Assembly (NCBI GenBank): GCA_949987565.1
Contig: OX465118.1
Span: 10,403,284-10,467,283, forward strand
DNA: 64,000 nucleotides
Reading direction: 5' to 3'
DNA from: Luidia sarsii
Taxonomy: Eukaryota > Echinodermata > Asteroidea > Paxillosida > Luidiidae
In this document: in pieces, positions 10,700 to 24,000 of the stretch
Position numbering within the stretch: the stretch's first letter is position 1
Layout: every line of letters starts with the position of its first letter
Made by a program: the position numbers and the translations under genes
The notes under the pieces: model-generated
The model's input: the letters and a program-made list of their open reading frames with translations, nothing else
Told to the model about the DNA's origin: nothing
Database searches by the model: none

Positions 10700-13600
10700 A
10701 GAGAGAGTCGAACATTATTGATCTGCATTTGCATGTATAGTACATTGTAGACCCTGTACATACGTGTACATCATGTACAGGATGACAGGTAAACTGTGCA
10801 GTACATGTATGTACTTCTACATGTTCATGTATGTGTATGAGGGCATGTGGCCAAACATGTGATAATACAATTTACAGTACAGATAATACAATTTACAGTA
10901 TGTACACTGTTGCACCACACTGGCTACAACATCGCACCACACTGGCTACAGTAGCATTTATCTCATTAATGATTGATAGTGCAAGGCTGCCACAGTGTAT
11001 TATTTTTATTCCCGAGGAGCCAAGCTTAGTAAATCAAGGCAGAATTCAGAAACAATTAATTGTGATTCGTAGGATCATCTTACAAACCCAAACTTCTCTT
11101 TTGTTTCATGCTAAGTAAAGAAGAGTAGAATACAAGTCGAAAGCAATTGAAAATCACTTCAAAGTGGGGTTTGTAAATGTAATCCTGTTTAAACAAGGAA
11201 GACTTTTCACTCTGCCTTTGAGAAAGGTCCTGCTAGGATCAAAACATCAGGCCCACTAAATTTTGAGATTTGCATTTTGTTAATTTTAGTCAGTAAGCAG
11301 TGTGCAATATTTTTGTACAGTATATCAAGGAAGACTTTTCCTTGTTTAGTAGATTTTGCGGCTCTATGAAATTGGGCCCATCAGGCCTACCAAACTCATT
11401 TATCAAGTTTATTGCCGACCAAGATGAGATGGGAAGAGCAAGGGGTAGGCTGGGCCTGGCAGCATCAGGGGCAGGTGGAGGTGGGGGCATTTTCGTGTAC
11501 CGGTACACGTGTACATACAGTGTATAGTCATGTATGCTTTTGTGAGTTCAGTTGAGGGAAATGAAAGTTACCACTAGTCACTACTTGTACATGATGTACA
11601 TACCTGTACGTGTGCATTGTACTACATGTACGGGTGAATGAACGCTGTGCACTCAGCCGCAGCACAATTTCCACCAGACAGCAACCTACACTACAGGAAC
11701 AGAATCAGCACCGAAAGTTGATTGCACTCTGTCCAGGACTCTGACTACAACTCCGTGAATGGCCCCAAACCAGTGAACCCATGACCAGCTCCATGCGCCC
11801 TCCGAAAAATATTGATCACAAGGCCATGAATAATTTGCCGCCATGCTGTTTTTTGGTTCCAGAGTTGTTTGAGTATTTCACGAAGGTCAGAGTGTATCGT
11901 CGTTGGAAGAGGAATCTTCCTTGAATCATCACAAAGTTGGTTTGGGGTCGTAAGAGTAACATAGATCCATATGTACTGTACTACAAATTTGTTAGTTCAG
12001 AATACAAAAATGTTAGTCCTACTGTATAATTCAACTGGGTTTATAAAGCATTGGGAAGCAAGTATGAGTGCTGCCAAAACAGTACAATTAACACCCATGT
12101 ATGTGGGCAAATCAGTGGCCAAACTGTGCATGTACAGTACATGTATGCTGTACTCTACGTTTGATATTTGAATTTAACCCTAAATCTACCTACATGTAAA
12201 ACCCCAAATTGCCACAAGGACGTATGCTTTCCCACATGTTTTACAAAGTCCCTACCCTACCCTACTCCTTGCCCTTCTCTTTGATCTTTCCCCCTCTTCT
12301 CACTAATCCCTACCCTACTCCTTGCCCTTCCCTTTGATCTCTCCCTACCAGCTTCACTCTTTGTCCTTTGTTTCTCATCGGTGTCCTATTCACTCTCTCC
12401 CCCCTTCCTTCGTGTACATGTATCTGTCTTGTCCTTGTCACTCTGCCTTTGAGCATGGAGCTGAGAAAGGTCCTGCTAGGATCGAAACGTCCGGCCCACT
12501 AAATTTTAAGATTTGCATTTTGGTAATTTAAGTCAGTAACCAGTTTGCAACATTTTTGTATCACCTTAAATGTTTTACCTTAAATGTTTTAAATGTTTTA
12601 GTGTTAGGTTCAAGGAGAAAATGACAGTTTGGATGAGCAGAAGGATCTGATGTCCATGCCATCAGCATGTGTACTATTATATAGTACTACATGTATCTGT
12701 CTATCAGTATTAGTTCAGAAACTTGTGTCTACTGATAACAACTGTGCCAGGGGAAGGCTGGATTGACTTGACTCAGGTCACATGCCTCTGATTCTATGGC
12801 ATTGTGTGTGGAGTTGAGGCCGGTCAGACTACACACCATTGCGCCCACACCCTCTCCCCCCCCCCACAAACACACAGCAGTGAATAGCACTTTGCACAAG
12901 GTTACATACATACAGCACCAAAGCACAATAGGAGTTATCCTTTGTCACATGACAGTGACTACTGACACCCCTGCTGCCAGAGTGCACACACACAACTGTG
13001 CGTGGCAGCTTGTCACAAGACCCCAAGTCTATTATTACTGTATGCAGGCTGTCACAAGACCCAAGTCTATTTACCGGTAATTTATGCAGCATAGTGGTAC
13101 AGGCTGCAATTCTAACTTTGTACATGTACTCCGTGGCATATGAGCAGGAGGATGTGTATGGTGATCTGTTTGAAGTCAGGAACTCTTTTTTTTTCACGGC
13201 TTCATGGTTTAAACATAAACATGCATGCACATGTAACGGTACATGTACATGTACATGTACACTGCATGTACATAACGAACATACAGTATACATACATACA
13301 CATGTACAGTACTGTACATGTACACATGTACATGTAGAGTAGTGAGGGGTGGAAAGCTTTAATTCAGGAAGTAATTTTGGCATTTCTCTCAGCCAAGACC
13401 ATTATTGGTACATTGTACATGTACATTAAGACTTCACATCATTCTAAATCAACCACAACCCACCCCAAGCCCATCAAACTCCGTCATGAGGTTGTAGTGC
13501 TTAACATACATGTACATGTACTGTACATACCGGTACATGCATGCTCTATGATGTACAATGTGTCAAACTTCTTACTGACTGAAATTACCAAACTGCAGAA

Positions 13601-14780
13601 ATGATGTTTTGATCCTAGCACAGGACCTTTCTTCTCAAAGGCGGAATCATGTGATAACATGGACAGAACTTTGTAAATGAATACATATCCATCCACACCA
13701 AATCCATCCAAAATCAGCAGTTGGGAGTTTTGTGAGGTTCAGCACTGTATAGATACTATAGACCAGACAAGGTCTGTTGAAGTTGGTCAGGTTCAGATTC
13801 AGTACTTGAATTACATGTAAGTATTTAAACCTTGCTTGACAGTACAAGTGCACAACCCAAATTCCACTCAAATACAATTTTAATGTTAAGAGAAAGTATA
13901 TTGTACTGTATCTGCACAGGAAATACAGCTGACAGTCTTGTTTCAACCAAGAATAGTTTGTGCTTAGCTGTTTGTTTTGCTGATTAGTTTTTTGTGCTCA
14001 CCAGGTTTTTATGCTTAGCAGGTTTTTATGCTTAAGTAGCAGGTTTTGCTGCTTAGCAGATTTAGGTGCTAAAGCAGCTTTAGAAAATGAGACCCTACAG
14101 TGTACATGTAGCCCCACTTCACCTCCAAAACACCCACCCACAACACCCACCCACCCATCCATCCACCCATCAAACCCCCTGGCTCAATCCAAGCCTGCTT
14201 CACCTACATGTACATGTACATGTACATGTACTGTACTGTTACGTACAAATGTACCAGGTCCCCCTTTCCCCATGTTCCCCCCCCCCCCCAAAAAAAAAGC
14301 CCAACAAGTTTGCTGACCTCTAAGCCAACCCACGCAAGACCTAAAGTGAGGATTTCCATGTCGCCTTCGTTGGAAACAAAAAATAATAATGTGGTCAGTC
14401 GCAGTGTGCTGCGTCACTCCGCTCACAAACCACGTCTCGTGCTTCTTAGTCATCGCAAGACGTGAGCGGCACGGCTCTGTGGAGTCTGTGCCACAAAGTT
14501 TTGCCATCACGTTTCCTAAAACATGATTCCTCATTCTCCAAGCCACATTTTTTTTTTTTACTTCCGATGTTTCTCTGATCCCGGATGGAATGGAAGTATC
14601 TGAAGTTCCTTCTGCCAATCCGTAGGTCATGGGACATTGACAATTACATGTACATGTATGTACATGTACATTGTACGTGTAAAACACACCGGGAGAATAA
14701 TCTACTGCTTAGTACACAGCAAACATAAATTTGTACTCTCTGGGCCCCAGTAAGGACAAACTTAGACTTGTCTCGATGTC
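10700..14780. other. Repeat-rich intergenic DNA upstream of FNIP
   Basis: It contains half-copies of the CCTGACGTTTCGATCC foldback family (about 11215-11325, 12440-12560, 13570-13650) and the internal segment of that family (12240-12440, CCCTACCCTACTCC...), also present at 29395-29560. Many TACATG runs occur (13230-13340, 14205-14235, 14645-14670). A short CTTAGCAGGTTTTT tandem lies at about 13990-14060. No gene recognised. Confidence 0.5.
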
Positions 14781-14891
14781 TTGTTATCAAACAAAGACGG
14801 TTTCTCAGAAGTTGTTTTTGCCGTCGCACGCGCGCTGTCCATTTTTCCATTGGCGTTGGGTCTGGCAAAGGCTGGGAAAGATTTTCAAGAG

Positions 14892-15061
14892 ATGCCGACG
14901 AGAACAGACTGGGGAGATTGGAAGGGACCGCACGCCCCGCCTACGAAATGGTTCTCTCTGAGATGCTTCATGGGGAAAGTGGGCTTGCAGAATCCCTGGT
15001 CAGGGAATTGCCACAGCTCCGATCCCCGGATGGTTGAATCAATGGCGCAAACTGGCCACAG
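14892..15061 (+). CDS. FNIP: FNIP exon 1 (start uncertain)
   Basis: The frame ending ...MAQTGHS at donor CACAG|GTAATT is phase 2 and joins exon 2 to give [12 protein letters not shown], parallel to GFSW/AFSW plus EFD in vertebrate FNIPs. ATG at 14970 would give 31 residues before the Trp, the same spacing as human FNIP1, but the usual LQKLF-like start motif is not visible. ATG at 14892 is the alternative. A different upstream first exon is possible. Confidence 0.5.
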
Positions 15062-18000
15062 GTAATTTTTGAATCTGTTTGGGGGCGTTCCCATTTGTTG
15101 ATTGAGGTTTTGGTTTTCATCCAAGCATTGCTTGTTTGTTTGTTCCCCTTGTTCTTCTGGCACAGTTGGCAGGCGCCGGAGTTTGACCTGGGACAGATTC
15201 GCCTGCTCGTCTTCAACGAGTGCGACGCCAAGGGACGTAAGCTCCTCTTTGACTCCAGAGCCATCCGGAGGAAAGACCAGAAGGGGCAGGTGAGTCAGGG
15301 CGCCAGATCCACCGTCCTTATTAAATTGCATGCCTTCGATGAATAGACAGGGGGTCTGCTGGCTCCAGATACATGTAGCATCCACGTCCACCACTGCCAT
15401 CATCTCCATTTATAGCAAGCTCAAAGTGGACCTGCAGCCGATTTCAAGAAACTTCAAATGTTGCGTACGCATCATTTCGTTGCGTAACATACGCAACATT
15501 TTGCTGCCTTTACTAAATATTGCTGAAAAGAGTATTTGTGGCGCACGACTTACATGTACGCAACATTTTTTAAGTTGCATAACTTACCCAACTTTTCTTG
15601 AAATGGGCTGCTGATATTTCTGCAGACATTTCTGCAAGCCACTGTCAACGTGACACCAAAGTTCATGGACTGGTTTGGGCCAGCAGTCTTTAGAAGTCGT
15701 AACATTTCTACATCGTCTACTTTTGTTCCCCCTCCCTCTCTCTTCTCTGCATACCTGTACTCGCAGTCCCCTCAGGGCAAAGGGAACCCCTGTGTGTTCG
15801 GCCGCAGGTTTTGCGGCAATGCAGGGGTCAAGGGTCAGCAGGACGACGCCCGGCCCCGCCCGGCAACCGGGGCCCCGCCCCAGACAAGTCCCAACGGTGA
15901 TGGCAACAACCAATATTATGTGAGTGTACTCTTTTCTTCTTTTTTTTCCCTTTTTTTCTTTTTGTGAGTGTACTATCCAATCCAGGGAATAAATGAATAT
16001 AATGTATTTGCCAGGTGTATTTTGGTGTATTTTGGCCATACAATTCAGCATTCCATAATGATATTTTGTCAACAACAACAAAAAAGAAACAGAATAACTG
16101 CACTACACAGTGAAGTCTCCTTTGGAAAATGCAATTACCTAATAACTGCCCCCTAAGTAAGTTAGAAAAAGTTGTGCTGGAAAATGCATTACCTAATAAA
16201 TAATCATCCCAAAGCTTACGATGAAAAACTCAGCAAAACCACAATGCGGAAGAGTCCTAATCAAAATACAATACTCAACAACAACCCCTTAGTATCCTTG
16301 GAAAAACATTGCAAAAAATTCCTGATAAAAAAATGTAATAGTGTATGTAATAATTAACACCCCTAAGTATCCTAGGGGGAAAAAACACTCAATGCAAACA
16401 TCCTCCAGACCTTTACAAAAGTCCAAATTTGGAATTGTCCTTTTCAACCCCCCCCCCCCACCACCCCCCCCCCCCCACGTTCCTCGTCTAACTGTCTGGT
16501 TCCAATCTCCTTCTGTCCCAAGTTCCTGCGCCCCAGCTCCGATGTCAAGCTCCTCGGCGAGATGATGTACGGGTCGGTGGCCATGTCCTACCGGGGGTCA
16601 ACGGTCAAAGTTCACACCATCAGGTCGCCGCCGGAGCTCATGCTGTCCCAGGTGTTTCTGCTCAAGCCGAGGGAGAGCCAGTGAGTCCGGGCGCCGTCCC
16701 GCCCAGTCCCGGTCCCTCCCAGTCCAGTCAATAGTATGGACGTAATCCAAGCCTCGCGCATAAGGTTTTGTTTACTAGCCTACCGGGATAGTAAATTGAG
16801 TTTTTTACTATCCGGTAGCAAGTTTTACTAGCCCTGTAAAATTAATATTGAATTTAAAACAAGGTTATCAGGTTAGTAAAACAAATTATTAGTTTCTACT
16901 TTCTCATTCCCGCCTGTCTATTTTTTACTAGTCCGCTGGGCTAGCAAAGTGGGCCATTTTACTAGCCCGCGGCTGTTTTTACTAGACAATGACCGCGGGG
17001 CTAGTGCTAAGGTCGAGCCCTGATGTAATCTGATCTTGGCTTTGAGGAGAATGAACTTCAAAACAGGGGTTTGCTCTCTATAGAGGCAATATGCAGTAAG
17101 ACGTCTCCGCTTGAAAGCAGGCCACCCAAGCTTCTCGTTCTCTTTTCAGCTGTCAGTTGGTGAAAGCACTGAGCATACTGTGCTTAAAGCCCCTACACAA
17201 CATTGATCGAGGTCAAAGAATAGCATCCATACGTTGTCTGATCCAACATATGCATGAAATAGCACACCTGTGAAAACTTCAGCTCAATCCGCCGACCGAG
17301 TCTCGAGAAAATCGATAATTTGTTTTGCGAAAATGCAGCATTCAACGCCGTACTGTTCCGAAAAATAGTTTAGATCTCGGTGAGACGTAAACTATTTCTT
17401 TTACTCATTTCTCCCAAAATACAACATTTTAGGCAGAAATATTTCAGTGAGAGGTTTCTTCTATAACCATCTTCAAACTGTATAAATTTCATGTAAATCT
17501 GTGAACATTTCTGTTTTTCCATCTTACCAATGTTGTGTAGGGGCTTTAATTCACTGTCCAGTAGGACAAACCATTATGAAAGGGTCCTTCATGTTTTTGA
17601 ATTTCAGCAGCAATCATTAAGTCTTGTGACATGAAAACTTTGCTGTCTGCTTGCTGAATTTACATGTACATGTATATGATCCAATTATTACACATCTCAG
17701 CTGCAAGTATTTGGAATGCTTGACAGTTGTGATCAGGCATGCAACTTTTCCGCGGATCCGCAGATTTCCGCGTTTCTTTTTAATTCGGCCGTAAAAAAAA
17801 AAATCTGTAAAAAAATAAAAATAAAAAATTTGGATATTTCTTCCCCCTAACTATTATTTAAAACACATGCTGAGATCAGGTTAAAAACTTTGATGTTAAC
17901 TTTTCATTTTGTGTAAAAAAAAAAAAAAATTCTGGGTGTATGCCTTGAAAAAGGTTAAAATCTGTCATTCTGCTTAAAGTCATAAGTTGTCACAAACTGC

Positions 18001-21000
18001 TCAGAATGCACCACAGAGCATCTAGAATCCCAAATTTTCCCGGGCCCGTAAGCGGGCCCCAAACCACACGCCGTAAGGGCTTCGTGCTTCGCGCTCACAG
18101 TTTCTTTCGGACATTTTCCTCTTTTTTTACAATTCAAGAGTTGCATGCCTGTGTGATGAGTCATGCTCTCCCAATTGGAGCATGACGTGGTTCTCTTAGT
18201 GGATTTCATTTTTTTTCTCAAGATGTCTTTCTGTTCGGCGTTCTCTTTGCAGAGACCCAGACAACATCAGCCTGGCCCCTGTGGAGCTGATGATTCCCCA
18301 GCGTAGTACCTCCAGCACCGAGTCCATCGGTAGGTGGAACCCATCTCAGCCCAGTTGTACCCAGCTTTGCCTGCACTCTGTCAACCATTGCACCCAGTTG
18401 TACCCAGCTTTGCCTGCACTCTGTCCACCGTTGCACCTAGTTGTACCCAGCTTTGCCTGCACTCTATCCACCCTTGCACCCATTGAACCCACTGTGATTA
18501 GACTTGCATGGGCCCCATCAAGATGCATCCCAGTTGTACCCAGCCTTGCCTACATCTTGGCCCACCATGCCCACCTTGTACCCACCCTACCACCCATTGA
18601 ACCCATTGTCACAAGACATGACTAGACTTGCATGGGCCCCATTCAGTTGGAACCCAGTTGTACCCAGCCTTGCCAACTGTACATTCTGTCCCACCTTGCA
18701 CCCACCTGCCACCCATTGAACCTACTGGAACTACATGTAGACTTGCATGGGCCCCATCCAAATGGAACCCAGTTGTACCTAGACTTGTCTGATCCCCAGT
18801 GCAGTCGTGTCTGCAACATTACCCGCATGAACCCATTTCAGATCTCCACCAAGCTTGTTTATTGCATTGCGCCCGTCCAGACAGAACCCAGCTGTACCCA
18901 GGGCTTTTTTTTTTCTTCTTCAATTTGAGTCAAACAAATCAAGGGAAAACTTACTGTGACCATTTGAAGACTATTGGTGTTTATTTTTGCTCAAAGCTCA
19001 TAGCCTGCCTGTCGCCGTACCACCTTCATCGCCGTACAAGAGCACGGATGAAGACAGTGGAGTTGTCTCTGGTAAGTATCCAAGTGTAAGAGTATGACCA
19101 AATGGAACTAAAAAGGCCTCGGTACCTCCAGTGTTCGAGAAAAAAAAAATATCAAAATCAAATTGAAAAGACATCTACAAAACGAATGAATTTTGACCAA
19201 CTTTGAAAGACTTGAAGATTTGCTGGGATGAACCACCTAAATTGATTGGCTACAGTTTCAGATTGTACACAGGTCTATGGAAGCCTCCACCTAGTGACTG
19301 CCCCCAATTGTTTTGTCAGCCTAGGCAATGAAGAGAGTCATCCGTTATGGATTTGATGAGCAGAGCCATAGAGTGAAGCCACTTAATCCATTCACCCGAC
19401 CTCGGCCTCATTACATGCTTACTGGCATGCCCTCCCTTCCTCCAGTCCGCCAACAGCTGGCCTGTCAGGAGTCGTTAGCGCCGTTCAGCCAAGAGTGGCG
19501 CCAACTGCCACGCAGCCACATGAAGAACAGTACACAGTCCTGCCAGGCTGGTGTTATGAATAAACTCAAGGTCTTCTTACAGTATAAACATGTATCTCAA
19601 AACCTAGAGGGCCTGACGTTTTGATCCTAGCAGGACCTTTCTGAAAGGCAAAGCCTTTGCCTTTCAGAAAGGTCCTGCTGGGATCGAAACGTCAGGCCCT
19701 CTAGGTTTTGAGATTTATGTATTGCAGGTCATTTTAGTCAGTGAGCAGTTTGCAACAATTTTTGTATCAAATTCAGTAAATACATGTATATAGACTATAC
19801 TCATCCTCACTCTGTGAGCCTTTGCCTTTCAGAAAAGTCCTGCTGGGATCGAAATGTCAGGCCCTCTAACTTTTGAGATTTATGTATTGCAGGTCATTTT
19901 AGTCAGTGAGCAGTTTGCAATAATTTTTGTATTAACTTCAATAAATACACGTATATAGACTATACTCATCCTCACTCTGTGAGTGAGTGGAAGGGTTAAT
20001 AGCTCCTCTGGCCTTTGAACTTCAACCTCGTGACCCTCCTTTCTCTCTTCCTGCCTCCACCCCCCTCCTCCTCCCTCCCCGGCGGTCGATCGCAAACCAC
20101 AGGGTCTGGCAACAACAGCTTCCTCACGCCCTTCCCGTCGCCCGGCAGCAGCGTCAGCAGCGTGTCTAGCAACCAGAGCAACAGTTTCCACCGGCGATGG
20201 ATGCGCAACCAGGTGACCAGCCTGGAGCACGGCGTCCGCCGGAAATCCTCGCTGGAGACGATCACAGTCGAAGAGGTGGGTCTTGCCAAGGGAGCCCATC
20301 CCAACGGGGACCGCTTGGGGGCTTTCCCTCCCCCCTGCCCTCCCCGACCGAATGAAACAAAAACTGTTTGGGAGCGTAGAGACCAGGGCCCATTTTCATA
20401 CAGCCACTTGAGCCTAGGTGTCACTTGTGTTCTCAGGGCTCGACCTTAACACTAGCCCGGCTGTCATTGTCTAGAAAGAACAGCTGCGGGCTAGTAAAAT
20501 GTCCCACTTTGCTAGCCCGGCGGACTAGTAAAAAGTAGGCAGCAGTGTGGTGGCAAAAACAATGCGGGCGGGGATGAGAAATAGAAACTAATCATTTTGT
20601 TTTATACTTGACCTAATAACCTTGTGTTAAATTCAATATTAATTATACAGGGCTAGTAAAACTTGCTGCAGGCTAGCAAAAAGCTCAATTTACTTGCCCG
20701 GTGGGCTAGTAAAAAAATAAGCACGAGGCTTGGGCCATAGTCTCACCTTGATGACCAGGAAGCCAGAGATGGGAAATGTTTAATAACCTTGTGTTAAATT
20801 CAATATTAATTATACAGGGCTAGTAAAACTTGCTGCAGGCTAGCAAAAAACTCAATTTACTAGCCCGGTGGGCTAGTAAAAAATTAAGCGCAAGGCTTGG
20901 GCCATAGTCTCTCCTTGATGACCAGGAAGCCAGAGATGGGAAATGTCAGGAACAGTTAGTTTAAAAGAAATGTAAGCGGGAGGCTTGTATGAAGCACTAA

Positions 21001-24000
21001 AAATCCAGCTACAAGTCAAATGCAATTAGCATCATTTGAAATCAGGAGCCAATTTTATGAAGCCGCTTTAAGCACCCATATACTCAGAGTTCGCATTCAA
21101 ACAAACAGCCTGAACTCTCTGGACAATTTTGATCGTTTTGTGAAAAGAACCAAGAAAATTAGACTGGATTGGGGACTTGAACCCGAGACCTCAGGTTTAA
21201 CGTACTGTTGCTCTCACAACCTGAGCTATCCGGCCCTTCAATGGCGGCCTTCCCAAGTAATCAGCTGTCTTCTTCTTTTTTTTGGAACGGAAGCACCAGA
21301 CAAAAGATTGAAAAGATTTGCATGAAATCTACAAAACGTCAATTTGGGTGAACAGATTTCCATGTCAAAAATTAGGAGGGCCTGACGTGTCGATCCTAGC
21401 AGGACCTTTCTCAAACAGATGTTGTATAACAAAATTCACAACATGCTGTCAAGCTGCCTTTGAGAAAGGTCCTGCCAGGATCGAAACGTCAGGCCCTCCT
21501 AAATTTCTGATATTCTCTTTTTGCTCATGTTAGTCAGTAAGCAGTTGGCAATATTTTTTGGCATATTACTGTAGATTTCCATTTGTAATTTTTGTTTTTT
21601 TTGTTTTTGTGGTCAGCCTCTCAATAGGAGACGCCACCCAAAGATCGGCATGGGCGTGGTCATCTCCCTGTTCCAGGAGGCGGAGCCGGAGAGGCGTCGT
21701 CACTTCCAGACGTTCTTCTTCTCCCACTTCACTCTCTTTGAGGGCCACTTTCACCGCCTCGGCCTGGCTGTTGAGAAGGCGCTGTCTGCCCAGCGTCGGA
21801 CCTTCATCCTGCCCATCATGGACGTAAGGAAGCTCCTCTCCTCTCTCTCTCCCTCTCCTCCTCCACTATTTCCTTAACCCTAACCCCCTACCATTTATTT
21901 GGTAAGATATAACCTGAATCCTGCAAAATCCTGCAATCCTACCTTGTTCAAAGCTCCATGTGACCTGAATCCTGCAAAATCCTGCAGTACTGGCTACTGT
22001 GGACCATTGCCTGAATCCTGCAAAATCCTGCAATCCTACCTTGTTCAAAGCTCCATGTGACCTGAATCCTGCAAAATCCTGCAGTACTGGCTACTGTGGA
22101 CCATTGCCTGAATCCTGCAAAATCCTGCACTGAGCTAATGGAGTTTTAGTCCACATTCTAAACAAAAACTCTTTTCAACTTAGAACAATGGGCCCTTTTT
22201 CGAACGGATAATCTTTTGACAAAAGCCACAAGGACGTCCGAATTGTTACCAGCATCCTGCATTTTCCTACAGACAAAATCGCCTTATGCCCTCAATCCTG
22301 CTCATTCCTACGGTACAGTGTGTCAACTATCATGTGCCCTCAATCCTGCAAAATCCTTCTCCAGCACTTTGAAACTAGTAGCCTGTATCCTGCATTTTCC
22401 TACAGTGACATAAATCCCTAATGCCCTCAATCCTGCACAATCCTGCAATGTGTCAACTCTCATGTGCCCTGAATCCTGCAGAATCCTGCAAAAGGCAAAT
22501 AGGATTCTGCTGGATTTGGCAATGCACAACCATTTGACTACAATTAAAAAAAAAAAAAATCCAGCTATCAAAAACTTTTACAATTACTAAATATCACTTT
22601 CAAACTCACACCCCCTTCCTCTGCCCTTCCCCAATCCCCCCTCTTTCCCCCCGCCACCTCCCCCAGGCTCTGGACAGCTTCCGTTCGGCCGTCCACACTC
22701 TGTACTGCGCTCCGAGGATCCAGCGGCCCATCTGGCTCAACATGATGACCTACCAGATGCAGAGGGGCCACCTGTGCGAACACCTAGTGCACGAGATTGC
22801 CGCCGCGCTGGACGCGCACAACAGCAAGCAGACCAACTTGTGAGTGGCCGGGCAGGGCAGACCCTCGATCGTTCACACTGAAGCCCCACAATAGCGCCAA
22901 TGTTACCGCTGATCTGGCAATTCATGCAACAACTGATGTCAAAAAACATTGTCTGTCATGATACATATTGCTTAAAAGAGTCTTTGTCTACAGTTTGGAC
23001 AATAGCGGCGTCCAAATTTTGAAATTTACTACGCATGCGTAGCGGCTTTCCGGCGCGATGGAGTTAAGTATCAACATTTGCTAAAGCACCAAAAATCACG
23101 ATTCAGAGGATCAGCTAGCCTACCGAAACTTCACTTTCATTTCGTGGCATTCATGTGCTCTGAAAAGTGGCGTGGTCCAGAATGGCTAAGCATTAAATCT
23201 CCACAAAGTCTCCACATTTTGCTCTCCACCATGCATACTTCAAACCTTCAAAATCTGATCTAGGTCCTGCTAGGATCGAAACATCAGCCCCTCCTGCACT
23301 GTTCTGAGGATTTGTGTTGAAGACATGTTTTTGTGTGTGTGTGTGTGTTGTTTGTGCGTAGCTTCTTCAGTCGTCTGCTGACTGCCGTTCTGATGCATCA
23401 CCTGGCCTGGGTGCCCACTGTCATTCCGGCCGAGTCTGCCCCAAGCCGTGCCTACCTGGACAAGCACTCCTCTACCCTGGTACGTGAAATCCACTGTCAG
23501 GCCTTACCATTATCATCTGTTTGGAGAACTGAATGGCAACCCTTTTTGAACAATTTTGAAAAAAACAAACAAACAAAAAACACTAACTGTATGTGATCCC
23601 TGAGCTGCCGTAGCCAGGTTTACAACAATCGGTTTAAAGATATAACATGATGTTGCACTAGAAAGCAGGAGTCGCGGGTTCGAATCCTGTCCGAGCTGCC
23701 TGAATTTTTTTTTTTTTCAGGCAGCGGGCAATGCACTGGTCATTCGGTGCTTATTACGTCGAGCAGGGCAAACCCTCGTTGAACAACTGGTTGTTTGCAT
23801 CTGAATGAAAGCGGGGGCGTGATCCCTGGAGATATGCAGTTAATGGTTGAATTTTTCTGACAGGTGCCCCCATCCCAGCTAAGACTAGTTGACTATATGG
23901 GAAGGCCGCTGTCTAGATAGCTCAGATGGTATGCAAAATCAGAGGTCTCGGGTTAGAATCCCTGTGCAGTGGAAATTTTCTTCGCCATTTCAATGCCGAA

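Noticed and set aside
10105..10761. Arg/Glu- and Ser/Leu-rich frames
   Set aside because: (GA)n microsatellite. No start context, homology or splice support.
12829..13383. 184-residue minus-strand frame rich in Cys, His, Val and Thr
   Set aside because: Driven by GTACAT/TACATG repeats. No recognisable domain.
15584..16103. Minus-strand frames opposite FNIP exon 3
   Set aside because: No homology, and they overlap intron and the validated plus-strand exon.
20733..20951. Possible second stomatin-like gene
   Set aside because: Only ~45-55 bases match and they end at the element boundary. There is no further stomatin coding sequence, so it is a captured fragment.
23667..23700. Possible tRNA gene (GGTTCGAATCC B-box)
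   Set aside because: No complete cloverleaf or acceptor stem could be formed. It fits SINE sequence with a poly(T) neighbour.
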